A model generated the notes under the pieces. It was given only the letters and a program-made list of their open reading frames with translations. It was not told where the DNA came from and did not search any database. A stretch of DNA of 64,000 bases from Cognatiluteimonas sedimenti (GTDB lineage Bacteria; Pseudomonadota; Gammaproteobacteria; Xanthomonadales; Xanthomonadaceae). The DNA lies in contig NZ_JALGCL010000001.1 of NCBI RefSeq assembly GCF_022808325.1, positions 539,780-603,779 of the forward strand, read 5' to 3'. Positions 37,127 to 45,257 of the stretch are shown here, piece by piece. The translations under genes and the position numbers were made by a program. The number at the start of each line of letters is the position of its first letter. Position 1 is the first letter of the stretch.

Positions 37127-37915
37127 ATGGACCTGAACCTCAGTGGCAGGCACGCGCTGGTTTGCGGTGCGTCCGAGGGCATCGGCCGCGCCGCCGCGCA
37201 CGAACTCGCGCTGCTGGGCGCAGACGTCACCGTGCTCGCGCGTCGCGCCGAGGCGCTGCAGGAGGTCGTGGCCGCCCTGCCCCGCGCCGGCGCGCAGCAG
37301 CAGCACGGCTGGATCGCCGCCGACGTGTCGCAGACGCAGGCCCTGCGCGCGCAGGCCGAGGCGCTGGCCGCGGGCAAGCCGGTGCATGTCCTGGTCAACA
37401 ACACCGGCGGCCCGCCCGGCGGGCTGGCGCATGCGGCCGCGCTCGAGGCCTTCCTCGATGCATTCAACAAGCACCTGGTCGCCAACCAGGTCCTCGTGCA
37501 GGCGCTGCTGCCCGGCATGCGCGCGGCCAGCTGGGGCCGCATCGTCAACGTGATCTCCACCTCGGTGAAGGAACCGATCGCCAACCTCGGCGTCTCCAAC
37601 ACCGTCCGCGGCGCGGTCGCCAGCTGGGCCAAGACCCTGTCGCGCGAACTGGCGCCGTACGGGATCTCCGTCAACAACGTGCTGCCCGGCTACACCGAAA
37701 CCGGCCGCATCGCGCAGATCGTCCGCGACCGGACCCAGGCCTCCGGGCAATCCGCGGACGCGGTACTCGCCGGCATGCGCGCCCACGTGCCCGCCGGGCG
37801 CTTCGCGCAGCCGGAGGAGATCGGCGGCGTGATCGCCTTCCTGTGCTCGCCGGCGGCAGGCTACGTCAACGGGGTTTCGCTGGCGGTGGACGGCGGCCGG
37901 ATGCATTCGATATGA
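37127..37915 (+). CDS. SDR-family protein lacking the usual Tyr-Lys pair
   Basis: A 262-residue Rossmann-fold protein of the short-chain dehydrogenase family. The cofactor motif CGASEGIGRAAAHEL and the structural NNTGG are present, as is the terminal GYVNGVSLAVDGGRMHSI. In the active-site region, NVISTSVKEPIANLGVSNTV then RGAVASWAKTLSREL, the canonical YxxxK reads SNTVR. The serine is kept but tyrosine and lysine are replaced. This belongs to an SDR subgroup with that substitution whose substrates are unknown. It overlaps the following PilZ gene by 4 bases (ATGA). Confidence 0.88.
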   Translation: MDLNLSGRHALVCGASEGIGRAAAHELALLGADVTVLARRAEALQEVVAALPRAGAQQQHGWIAADVSQTQALRAQAEALAAGKPVHVLVNNTGGPPGGLAHAAALEAFLDAFNKHLVANQVLVQALLPGMRAASWGRIVNVISTSVKEPIANLGVSNTVRGAVASWAKTLSRELAPYGISVNNVLPGYTETGRIAQIVRDRTQASGQSADAVLAGMRAHVPAGRFAQPEEIGGVIAFLCSPAAGYVNGVSLAVDGGRMHSI

Positions 37916-38232
37916 GCGGGCCGTTGGCAACTGCCACCACCACGCCGGCCCGCGATGCCGAACGCGTGCCGTTCGCCGCGCGGCTGCTGGTGGTGCGCGG
38001 CGAACAGGCCTGGTTCGCAAGTTTGCACGACCTGTCGGTCGGCGGCTGCGGCATCTTCCGGCCGCCGGGCTGCGACCTGCGCGAAGAAGAAGTGGTGCGG
38101 CTGTTCTTCCACCAGGATGGCGACCCCGTCGCGGTGATCGTGCCCGGCCGCGTGGCGCGGGTCACCGAGGGCCACGTCGGCATCGAGTACCACGAGGCGC
38201 AGGCCATCCCACCGTGCAATCCGGGCTGCTGA
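37912..38232 (+). CDS. PilZ-domain protein
   Basis: A 106-residue protein with a PilZ-like core: the arginine-containing start RVPFAARLLVVRGEQAWFAS and the motif DLSVGGCGIFRP, followed by a beta-barrel and GHVGIEYHEAQAIP. PilZ domains bind cyclic di-GMP. The usual RxxxR pair is only partly visible (ERVPFAAR), so binding strength is uncertain. It is translationally coupled to the SDR gene. Confidence 0.8.
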   Translation: MSGPLATATTTPARDAERVPFAARLLVVRGEQAWFASLHDLSVGGCGIFRPPGCDLREEEVVRLFFHQDGDPVAVIVPGRVARVTEGHVGIEYHEAQAIPPCNPGC

Positions 38233-38300
38233 GGGCTGGAGTCCCCGCGGCCGGCCAGGCGCGGCACGATTGCACCCTGCCTTCAACCGGGCCGCCGCGT

Positions 38301-38306
38301 TAAGCT
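38301..38306 (+). promoter_or_regulatory. Putative -10 element of the kynurenine catabolic operon
   Basis: TAAGCT ends 6 bases before the ATG of the aldehyde dehydrogenase gene, the first gene of the operon. The arrangement predicts a leaderless start. Confidence 0.45.
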
Positions 38307-38312
38307 AGTGCG

Positions 38313-39746
38313 ATGCGCCTCACGCACTGGATCGACGGCGAAGCACGCGAAGCGGCCGGCGGCCGCTGGCTGGAAGTCTTCGATCCGGCCACCGGCAAGC
38401 CGTTCGCCGAGGTCGCGCGTGGCGACGACGCCGATGTCGAGGCCGCCGTGGCGGCCGCGCAACGCGCCTTCCCGGAATGGTCGGCGCTGCCCAACTTCGA
38501 ACGCGCGCGCTGGCTGGAAAAACTCGCCGATGCGCTCGAGTCGCGGCTGGAGGATTTTGCCCACGCCGAGTCTCGCGACGGCGGCAAGCCGCTGCGCCTG
38601 GCGCGCGAGATCGAGATCCCGCGCGCGGTCAGCAACCTGCGCTTCTTCGCCCACGCCGCAACCCAGTTCGCCAGCGAGTCGCACCATGGCCAGGCGGGAC
38701 TGAACTACACCCTGCGGCAACCGCTGGGGGTGGTGGCCACGATCTCGCCGTGGAACCTGCCGCTGTACCTGTTCACCTGGAAGATCGCGCCGGCGCTGGC
38801 GGCGGGCAACACGGTGGTCGCCAAGCCCTCGGAGGTCACGCCGCAGACCGCGACCATGCTCGCCGCACTGGCCGCGCGCATCGGCTTCCCGAAAGGCGTG
38901 CTCAACATCGTCCACGGGCTTGGGCCCGAAACCGGCGAGCCGCTGCTGTCGCACCCGGACGTCAAGGCGATCTCGTTCACCGGCAGCACCGCGGTGGGCC
39001 GCCGCATCGCCGCCGTTGCGGCGCCGCAACTGAAGAAGCTGTCGCTGGAACTGGGCGGCAAGAACCCCACGCTGGTGTTCGCCGACAGCGACTGGCGCGC
39101 GCAGTTGCCGACGATCGTGCGCTCGGCATTCCAGAATTCCGGGCAGATCTGCCTGTGCGGCTCGCGCATCCTGGTCGAACGTTCCATTTACGCGGAATTC
39201 CGCGACGCCTTCGTCGAGCGCGCGCTCGCGCTGCGGGTGGGTGACCCGATCGACGGCGACAACGACCTCGGGCCGCTGGTGTCGCAGGCGCACTTCGACA
39301 AGGTCATGGCCGCGATCGCGCGCGCCCGCGATGAGGGCGGCACGATCCTGTGCGGCGGCAGCGCCCTGCAGCGCCCCGGCTGGTTCGTGGCCCCCACCGT
39401 GATCGAGGGCCTCGGCCCGGATTGCGCGAGCAACCGTGAAGAGATCTTCGGGCCGGTGGCCACGCTGCAGGCCTTCGACAACGACGACCAGGCGCTGGCG
39501 CTGGCCAACGACGGGGACTACGGCCTGGCCGCCTCGCTGTGGACCCGCGACCTCGACCGCGCCCACCGCTTCGCCGCGCGCCTGCGCACCGGCATCGTCT
39601 GGATCAATGCCTGGCTGATGCGCGACCTGCGCACGCCATTCGGCGGCATGGGCCAGTCCGGCCTCGGCCGCGAAGGCGGCAGCGAGGCCATGCGCTTCTT
39701 CACCGAGCCGCGCAACATCTGCATCGCCCTGCCCCCATCGCCATGA
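38313..39746 (+). CDS. Aldehyde dehydrogenase, probable 2-aminomuconate semialdehyde dehydrogenase
   Basis: A 477-residue NAD-dependent aldehyde dehydrogenase. Asn148 (SPWNLP), Glu246 (ELGGKNP) and catalytic Cys280 (NSGQICLCGSR) are in place; SFTGSTAVGRR binds the cofactor. Sequence features such as the YTLRQPLGVVATISPWNLPL stretch resemble muconic-semialdehyde dehydrogenases. It begins a run of genes that includes ACMS decarboxylase and a RidA-type deaminase, so oxidation of 2-aminomuconate 6-semialdehyde to 2-aminomuconate is the most likely role. The next gene starts 7 bases downstream. Confidence 0.85.
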   Translation: MRLTHWIDGEAREAAGGRWLEVFDPATGKPFAEVARGDDADVEAAVAAAQRAFPEWSALPNFERARWLEKLADALESRLEDFAHAESRDGGKPLRLAREIEIPRAVSNLRFFAHAATQFASESHHGQAGLNYTLRQPLGVVATISPWNLPLYLFTWKIAPALAAGNTVVAKPSEVTPQTATMLAALAARIGFPKGVLNIVHGLGPETGEPLLSHPDVKAISFTGSTAVGRRIAAVAAPQLKKLSLELGGKNPTLVFADSDWRAQLPTIVRSAFQNSGQICLCGSRILVERSIYAEFRDAFVERALALRVGDPIDGDNDLGPLVSQAHFDKVMAAIARARDEGGTILCGGSALQRPGWFVAPTVIEGLGPDCASNREEIFGPVATLQAFDNDDQALALANDGDYGLAASLWTRDLDRAHRFAARLRTGIVWINAWLMRDLRTPFGGMGQSGLGREGGSEAMRFFTEPRNICIALPPSP

Positions 39747-39753
39747 GCCTCGC

Positions 39754-40419
39754 ATGAAGAAAGAACTCGCAACGCTGCTGCGCAACAACCGCGAATGGGC
39801 CGATGCGGTCCGCCACGAAGACCCGGACTTCTTCCAGCGGCTCTCCCAGCAGCAAGCGCCGGCCTACCTGTGGATCGGCTGCTCCGACTCGCGCGTGCCG
39901 GCCAACCAGATCATGGGCCTGGCGCCGGGGGAGGTGTTCGTCCACCGCAACATCGCCAACGTGATGGTGCATACCGACCTCAACTGCATGTCGGTGATCC
40001 AGTTCGCCGTGGACGTGCTCAAGGTGCGGCACATCCTGGTGGTCGGCCACTACGGCTGCGGCGGCGTCGGCGCCGCGCTGCACGGCACCCGCGTCGGCCT
40101 GGCCGACAACTGGATCCGCCATGTCGGCGACGTCGCGCAGAAGCATGCGGCGCTGCTCGATTCGATCCCGCCCGGGCAGCGCCACGATGCTCTCTGCGAG
40201 CTCAATGCCATCGAGCAGGCCGAGAACGTGTGCCTGACCACGGTGATCCGAGATGCCTGGGCGCGCGGCCAGCAACTGGTGGTGCATGGCTGGGTCTACA
40301 GCCTGGCCGACGGCGTGGTGCGCGAACTGGCCATGGACGTGGACTCGCCCGAGGCGCTGGACGCGGTGTACGCGCAGGCGCTGTCGCAGGTGCGCGCCCG
40401 GCACGGGGTCGCGGCATGA
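39754..40419 (+). CDS. can: Beta-class carbonic anhydrase
   Basis: A 221-residue zinc enzyme hydrating CO2. The zinc ligands are Cys43 (with the Asp45-Arg47 dyad in CSDSR), His99 and Cys102 in VVGHYGCGGV. The length matches E. coli Can. Its position is unusual: it lies inside the kynurenine operon, 7 bases after the dehydrogenase and overlapping the deaminase gene by 4 bases. The operon includes a decarboxylase that releases CO2, so a metabolic link is possible but not shown. Confidence 0.95.
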   Translation: MKKELATLLRNNREWADAVRHEDPDFFQRLSQQQAPAYLWIGCSDSRVPANQIMGLAPGEVFVHRNIANVMVHTDLNCMSVIQFAVDVLKVRHILVVGHYGCGGVGAALHGTRVGLADNWIRHVGDVAQKHAALLDSIPPGQRHDALCELNAIEQAENVCLTTVIRDAWARGQQLVVHGWVYSLADGVVRELAMDVDSPEALDAVYAQALSQVRARHGVAA

Positions 40420-40847
40420 GCCAGGGGATCCACGCAGCCGCGGCGCCGAAGGCAGTCGGCAGCTATCCGCACGCGCGCCGGGTCGGCAACCTGCTGTTCC
40501 TGTCCGGGATCGGCCCCCGCGACCCGGTCAGCAACGAGATTCCCGGCAACGTGCAGTTCGCCGACGGCCGGGTGCAACGCTACGACATCCAGGCGCAGGC
40601 GCGCGCGGTGTTCGCCAACGTGCGCGCGGTGCTGGAGGCCAGCGGCGCGCGCTGGGAGGACCTGGTGGACGTGACCGTCTACCTCACCGACATGCTGCGC
40701 GACTTCCGCCCGTACAACGAAGTCTGGGCCGAGCAGTTCCCCGACCCGGCGACTGCGCCCTGCCGCACCACCGTCGGCATCACCGCGCTGCCGACGCCGA
40801 TCGCGATCGAGCTGAAGTGCATCGCGCAGCTGAAGGAGGCCCGGTGA
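40416..40847 (+). CDS. RidA/YjgF-family enamine deaminase, probable 2-aminomuconate deaminase
   Basis: A 143-residue protein of the RidA superfamily. Typical parts are SYPHARRVGNLLFLSGIGP, the ARAVFANVRAVLEASGARWED helix and the conserved arginine in CRTTVGITALP. In 2-nitrobenzoate and tryptophan degradation a member of this family hydrolyses 2-aminomuconate with ammonia release. The operon context supports that role here. It overlaps the carbonic anhydrase gene (ATGA) and the next gene (GTGA). Confidence 0.85.
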   Translation: MSQGIHAAAAPKAVGSYPHARRVGNLLFLSGIGPRDPVSNEIPGNVQFADGRVQRYDIQAQARAVFANVRAVLEASGARWEDLVDVTVYLTDMLRDFRPYNEVWAEQFPDPATAPCRTTVGITALPTPIAIELKCIAQLKEAR

Positions 40848-41476
40848 GGATCCTGGTTGCGGCCGTACTACTGCTGTTCGCTGGCGCGCTCGCGGCGACC
40901 GACGCGCCCGTGGCCGCACCGCTCGTGGAAAACGCGAAGCTTGCGACACTGTTCGCACAGGACCAGGCGGCGCGCTCGGGCTCCGACATCGACTGGGCCG
41001 CGATGTCGAAGGCTGACGCCGCGCGCCGCGAACAAGTGCAGGCCATGCTTGCCGCCGGGACCGTGCGCAGCGCGAACGACTACTACCACGCCGCGATGGT
41101 GTTCCAGCACGGCGACACCCTGGCGGACTTTCGCCTGGCCAATGCCCTCGCGACGCTGGCCATGCAACTGGATTCCGGCAACGAGCACTACCGCTGGCTG
41201 GCCGGCGCAAGCTGGGACCGCCTGCTGATGCGGCAAATGCAACCGCAGTGGTACGGCACCCAGTACAAGGGGGACGCCAGGGGCATGTACCTGTTTCCCG
41301 TCGCCAGCGATGCCGTGAGCGACGCCGAACGCACGGCGATGGTCGGGCATACGCTGGCCGAATCCCTTGCCCACCTGGCCACGGCGGCCAGCGAGATGGG
41401 TTTGCCAGTGCGGAATCCCGCGCCCACCCTCGAGACGCTGCGGGAAGAAGCCGCGGCCGCAAACCTGGACCACTGA
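40844..41476 (+). CDS. Exported DUF6624-like protein
   Basis: A 210-residue protein starting with GTG 40844 and a clear signal peptide ([17 protein letters not shown]). The mature part contains [19 protein letters not shown], the tyrosine/histidine pair in [15 protein letters not shown], and the [19 protein letters not shown] block, features of DUF6624. Its function is unknown. It overlaps the deaminase gene by 4 bases and precedes the dioxygenase by 2 bases, so it is made with the kynurenine catabolic enzymes although it is predicted to leave the cytoplasm. Confidence 0.8.
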   Translation: MRILVAAVLLLFAGALAATDAPVAAPLVENAKLATLFAQDQAARSGSDIDWAAMSKADAARREQVQAMLAAGTVRSANDYYHAAMVFQHGDTLADFRLANALATLAMQLDSGNEHYRWLAGASWDRLLMRQMQPQWYGTQYKGDARGMYLFPVASDAVSDAERTAMVGHTLAESLAHLATAASEMGLPVRNPAPTLETLREEAAAANLDH

Positions 41477-41478
41477 CC

Positions 41479-42009
41479 ATGCTGCCAGCCCCGATCAACC
41501 TCCAGGCCTGGATCGAGGAACACCGCCACCTGCTCAAGCCGCCGGTCGGCAACAAGGTCGTGCACGACGGTGATTTCATCATCATGGTGGTCGGCGGTCC
41601 CAACCAGCGCACCGACTACCACTGGGACGAAGGCGCGGAGTGGTTCTACCAGCTCGAGGGCGAGATGGTGCTTCGCATCCAGGAGGACGGCGCGGTGCGC
41701 GACATCCCGATCCGCGCCGGCGAAGCCTTCCTGTTGCCGCCGCGGGTGCCGCATTCGCCGCAGCGGATGCCGGAATCGGTCGGACTGGTGATCGAGCGCA
41801 AGCGGCTTGCGCACGAGGACGACGGCCTGCTGTGGTTCTGCGAGCGCTGCAACGCCAGGGTGTACGAGGAGTACTTCCACCTGCACGACATCGAGACCGA
41901 CTTCCCGCCGGTGTTCGACCGCTTCTATTCCTCGCCCGAGCACCGCACCTGCAAGGCCTGCGGCCATCTCAACCCGGCGCCGGCGCGGTACACGATGCCG
42001 GATACCTGA
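41479..42009 (+). CDS. nbaC: 3-hydroxyanthranilate 3,4-dioxygenase
   Basis: A 176-residue cupin dioxygenase that opens the ring of 3-hydroxyanthranilate to give 2-amino-3-carboxymuconate semialdehyde (ACMS). The catalytic iron ligands are His48, Glu54 ([15 protein letters not shown]) and His92 (VPHSPQR). Substrate-binding Arg44 and Arg96 are present. A second, rubredoxin-like iron site of bacterial forms is kept as Cys121/Cys124 (CERC) and Cys158/Cys161 (CKAC). The start is ATG 41479. It lies between the DUF6624 gene and a FUSC membrane-protein gene. Confidence 0.96.
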   Translation: MLPAPINLQAWIEEHRHLLKPPVGNKVVHDGDFIIMVVGGPNQRTDYHWDEGAEWFYQLEGEMVLRIQEDGAVRDIPIRAGEAFLLPPRVPHSPQRMPESVGLVIERKRLAHEDDGLLWFCERCNARVYEEYFHLHDIETDFPPVFDRFYSSPEHRTCKACGHLNPAPARYTMPDT

Positions 42010-42020
42010 GGCCCCCGGGC

Positions 42021-44111
42021 ATGTGGCGTTCGCTGCTGGCGCTGAAGCCGCGCGACGTCCCGCTGCGGGTCGCCCTGCGCAACACCCTGGCGATCGTCGC
42101 GCCCCTGGCGATCGGCATCGCCAGCGGGCACGTCGGCGCCGCGCTCGCGGTCGCGACCGGCGCGCTCAACACCATGTTCACCGACCAGCCGGGGCCGTAC
42201 CGGCTCCGGCTGCAGCGCATGCTGCTGGCGGCGCTGGCCGCCGGTGCCGCCGCGCTGCTCGGCATCCTGATCGGCGGCCACTTCGGATGGTTCGTGCTGT
42301 GCGCATTGCTGCTCGCATTCGGTGCCGGCCTGCTGGTGGCGCTGGGGCCGCTGGCGGCACGGGTCGGCCTGACCAGCGTGATCGTCATGCTGGTGAGCGC
42401 GAGCATGGGGATCGCGCCGCGCGCCGCGCCCGGCGTGGCCGCGCTGATCTTCGCCGGTGGCGCGCTGCAGATGCTGCTGGCGATCGCGGCCTGGCCGCTC
42501 CAGCGCTACCGGCCCGAGCGCTTCGCGATCGCCGAGGTGCTGCGGCAACTGGCCGCCACTGCCCGCGCCCGCCCCGATGCCGCGCAGCTGCCGGCGGTGT
42601 CGCAGGCCGCGATGGACGCGCTGGTGCTGCTGCACGGCGACCATCGCTCGCGCGGCGAGGCGATGCGCGCGTTCCGGGTCATCGCCGAGGTGTGCGAGCG
42701 CGCCCGCATCGACCTGCTGGCGCTCAGCGACCTGCATGCGCGGCTGCAGGCGCCAGGCCTGCGCACGACGGTCGCCGACCTGCTGGGGGAGGCCGCGGGC
42801 GTACTGGACGCCTGCGCCGAGGCCATGCACCACGCGCAACCGCCCGCGGCCGCGGAGCCGGCGCTGGCCGCGTTCGACGCCACGACGGCGGCGTTGCCGG
42901 CGCTTGCGGCGGGCAGCCGCGGCGACGACGCGCGCCTGTTGCGCATCGCGCAGGCCCGCGCCGACAGCCTGGGCGGCCAGTTGCGTGCGCTGTGCCGCAA
43001 CGCCGCCAGCGCCAGCAGCCGCGGCGAGATCCGCAGCCAGCGCGCCGAGGCAAGGCTGCCAGCAGCGCTGCGCAGCGCCGCCGCGCTGCCGACGCTGCGC
43101 GCCAATCTCGGGCTGGGCTCGGTCGCGTTCCGGCATGCGCTGCGCTGCGCCGCCTGCGTCGCGCTCGCGGCCGCGGCCGAACGCCTGCTGCGGTTGCCGC
43201 ACGGGGTCTGGATCCCGATGACCGCCGCGATCGTGCTCAAGCCCGATTTCGGCGGCACCCTGCGCTTCGGGGTGCTGCGCGTGGCCGGCACGCTCGCCGG
43301 CCTGCTGCTGGCCACGCTGCTGGCCCACTGGGCGATGGGCGACGCGTGGCTGCGGCTGGGCCTGCTGGCGGCGCTGTGCATCGGCTTCCGGCTGACGGTG
43401 ACCGTGCACTACGGCATCGGCGTGGCCCTGCTCACCGGCCTGGTGGTGGTGCTGCTGTCGTTCGAAGGCATGGCTCCGGCCGATGCGATCCACGCGCGCG
43501 TGGTCGCCACCCTGGCCGGCAGCGCGCTTGCGCTCACGGCCTATGCGCTTTGGCCTACCTGGGAAGGCCGGCGCCTGCCGGCCATGCTGGCCGCCCTGGT
43601 GGACGCCTACCGCCTCCACCTGGACGCGGTGCTCGCCGGGCGCATGGGCGACCTCGCCGATACCCGTGCCGCTGCGCGTCGCGCGCGCAGCAATGCGCAG
43701 GCCTCGCTCGACCGCCTGCGCGGCGAGCCCACGCGCCGGCGCTCGCTGCAGCAACTGCGCCAGGCCGAAGCCCTGCTCGCCAACGCCAGCCGGCTGGTGC
43801 GCGCCGGCGTGGCGCTGGAAGCGCTGCTGCGCGACGGCGCCACCCTGCCCCAGCGCGACGCTGTCGCCGGGTTCGCGGCCCGCGCCGACCGGGTCCTCGC
43901 CGCCATCGCCACGGCGCTGCGCGAGCCCCGGCACACCGATGTGCCCTCGCTGCGTCCGCAGGAACGCCGTCTCGCGCTCGCCTTGGCCGAAGCCGTCACC
44001 GGCCGTGATCCGGTTGCGCTGGCCGTCGCCGACGCCGCGGACCGCATCGCCGACAGCACCGACACCCTGGCGCACCTGCTGCGCGCGGACGCGCCGGCGC
44101 CTGCTGGTTAA
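42021..44111 (+). CDS. FUSC-family membrane protein, aromatic-acid exporter type
   Basis: A 696-residue protein with two membrane bundles (about residues 15-160 and 375-520), each with five or six helices, and two large cytoplasmic helical parts (about 165-350 and 530-690). The second bundle contains GVWIPMTAAIVLKPDFGGTL, the signature of the FUSC/YccS/AaeB group. AaeB-type members export aromatic acids. The gene lies between the dioxygenase and ACMS decarboxylase genes with gaps of 11 and 9 bases. Export of an intermediate such as quinolinate or hydroxyanthranilate is an inference from this position. Confidence 0.85.
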   Translation: MWRSLLALKPRDVPLRVALRNTLAIVAPLAIGIASGHVGAALAVATGALNTMFTDQPGPYRLRLQRMLLAALAAGAAALLGILIGGHFGWFVLCALLLAFGAGLLVALGPLAARVGLTSVIVMLVSASMGIAPRAAPGVAALIFAGGALQMLLAIAAWPLQRYRPERFAIAEVLRQLAATARARPDAAQLPAVSQAAMDALVLLHGDHRSRGEAMRAFRVIAEVCERARIDLLALSDLHARLQAPGLRTTVADLLGEAAGVLDACAEAMHHAQPPAAAEPALAAFDATTAALPALAAGSRGDDARLLRIAQARADSLGGQLRALCRNAASASSRGEIRSQRAEARLPAALRSAAALPTLRANLGLGSVAFRHALRCAACVALAAAAERLLRLPHGVWIPMTAAIVLKPDFGGTLRFGVLRVAGTLAGLLLATLLAHWAMGDAWLRLGLLAALCIGFRLTVTVHYGIGVALLTGLVVVLLSFEGMAPADAIHARVVATLAGSALALTAYALWPTWEGRRLPAMLAALVDAYRLHLDAVLAGRMGDLADTRAAARRARSNAQASLDRLRGEPTRRRSLQQLRQAEALLANASRLVRAGVALEALLRDGATLPQRDAVAGFAARADRVLAAIATALREPRHTDVPSLRPQERRLALALAEAVTGRDPVALAVADAADRIADSTDTLAHLLRADAPAPAG

Positions 44112-44114
44112 ACT
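44109..44114 (+). promoter_or_regulatory. Putative internal -10 element before the ACMS decarboxylase gene
   Basis: TAAACT overlaps the end of the FUSC gene (its TAA stop lies at 44109-44111) and stands 6 bases before the ATG at 44121. It could give a separate leaderless message. Confidence 0.35.
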
Positions 44115-44120
44115 GGGGCC

Positions 44121-45149
44121 ATGCTCAAGATCGACGTCCACGCCCACTACCTGCCGCGCGACTGGCCCGACCTCGCCGCCAAGTACGGCGACAACCGCTT
44201 CCCGGTGATCCACCACGGCGACGACGGCCGCCACCGGATCTACAAGGATGGCAAGTTCTTCCGCGAGATCTGGCCCAAGACCTGGGACCCGGACGAGCGC
44301 ATCGCCGACTACGCGCGCTTCGGCGTGCAGGTGCAGGTGATCAGCACGGTGCCGGTGATGTTCAGCTACTGGGCCAAGGCCAACCAGGCGCTGGCGTTGC
44401 ACACCGCGCTCAACGACCACATGGCCGAAACCTGCCGCGCCTATCCGCGCCACTATGCCGGCATCGGTACGGTGCCGCTGCAGTCGCCGCGGCTGGCGGT
44501 GCAGGAGCTGGAGCGCTGCGTCGACCAGCTCGGGCTGCAGGGCGTGCAGATCGGTTCGCACGTGGAAACGCCCGACGGCGGCAACTGGAACCTGGACGCG
44601 CCGGAGCTGTTCCCGTTCTTCGAGGCCGCCGCCGAACTTGGGGCGGCGATCCTGGTGCACCCCTGGGACATGATGGGTACCGACACCATGCCCAAGTACT
44701 GGCTGCCATGGCTGGTCGGGATGCCGGCCGAACAGTCGCGCGCGGCCTGTTGCCTGGTGTTCGGCGGCGTGCTGGAGCGGTTGCCGAAACTCAAGGTCTG
44801 CCTCGCGCATGGCGGCGGTTCGTTCCCCTACACCATCGGCCGCATCGAGCACGGCTTCAACATGCGCCCGGACCTGGTGGCCACCGACAACTTCCGCAAC
44901 CCGCGCGACTACCTCAAGCGCATGTACTTCGATTCCTGGGTGGCCGACGACCGCGCCCTGCGCTACCTGCTCGACGTCGCCGGCGCCGAGCGGGTGATGC
45001 TGGGCACCGACTACCCGTTCCCGCTCGGCGAACAGGTGCCCGGCGCCGGCATCGACGCACTCGGGCTCGATCCCGCCGGGCAGCAGCAGCTGTACCACGG
45101 CACCGCGCTGGAATGGCTGGGCCTGCCGGCGTCGCGGTTTGCGTCGTAG
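44121..45149 (+). CDS. 2-amino-3-carboxymuconate-6-semialdehyde decarboxylase (ACMSD)
   Basis: A 342-residue metal-dependent amidohydrolase-fold decarboxylase. The metal ligands are His7 and His9 (DVHAHYLP), His in ILVHPWDMMG and Asp in LGTDYPFPLG; Arg and Trp of WPKTWDPDERI and the HGGGSFPYTIGRIEHGF block match ACMSD. It diverts ACMS away from spontaneous closure to quinolinate, towards 2-aminomuconate semialdehyde and full degradation. It is followed by a 108-base spacer with one REP-like unit. Confidence 0.95.
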   Translation: MLKIDVHAHYLPRDWPDLAAKYGDNRFPVIHHGDDGRHRIYKDGKFFREIWPKTWDPDERIADYARFGVQVQVISTVPVMFSYWAKANQALALHTALNDHMAETCRAYPRHYAGIGTVPLQSPRLAVQELERCVDQLGLQGVQIGSHVETPDGGNWNLDAPELFPFFEAAAELGAAILVHPWDMMGTDTMPKYWLPWLVGMPAEQSRAACCLVFGGVLERLPKLKVCLAHGGGSFPYTIGRIEHGFNMRPDLVATDNFRNPRDYLKRMYFDSWVADDRALRYLLDVAGAERVMLGTDYPFPLGEQVPGAGIDALGLDPAGQQQLYHGTALEWLGLPASRFAS

Positions 45150-45222
45150 CCGCCTTCGACAGGTTCGCGACAGGCGTGCGGGCGCGAATGCCTTCCGCAT
45201 CGCCGCAATGGCAACACACAGC

Positions 45223-45247
45223 TCGCGGCTGAAGCCGCTCCTACAAG
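45223..45247. repeat. Single REP-like unit, gtaggagcggcttcagccgcg family
   Basis: TCGCGGCTGAAGCCGCTCCT lies 10 bases before the kynureninase start. It overlaps the zone where a ribosome binding site would be expected. Confidence 0.8.
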
Positions 45248-45257
45248 AACAAGACCC

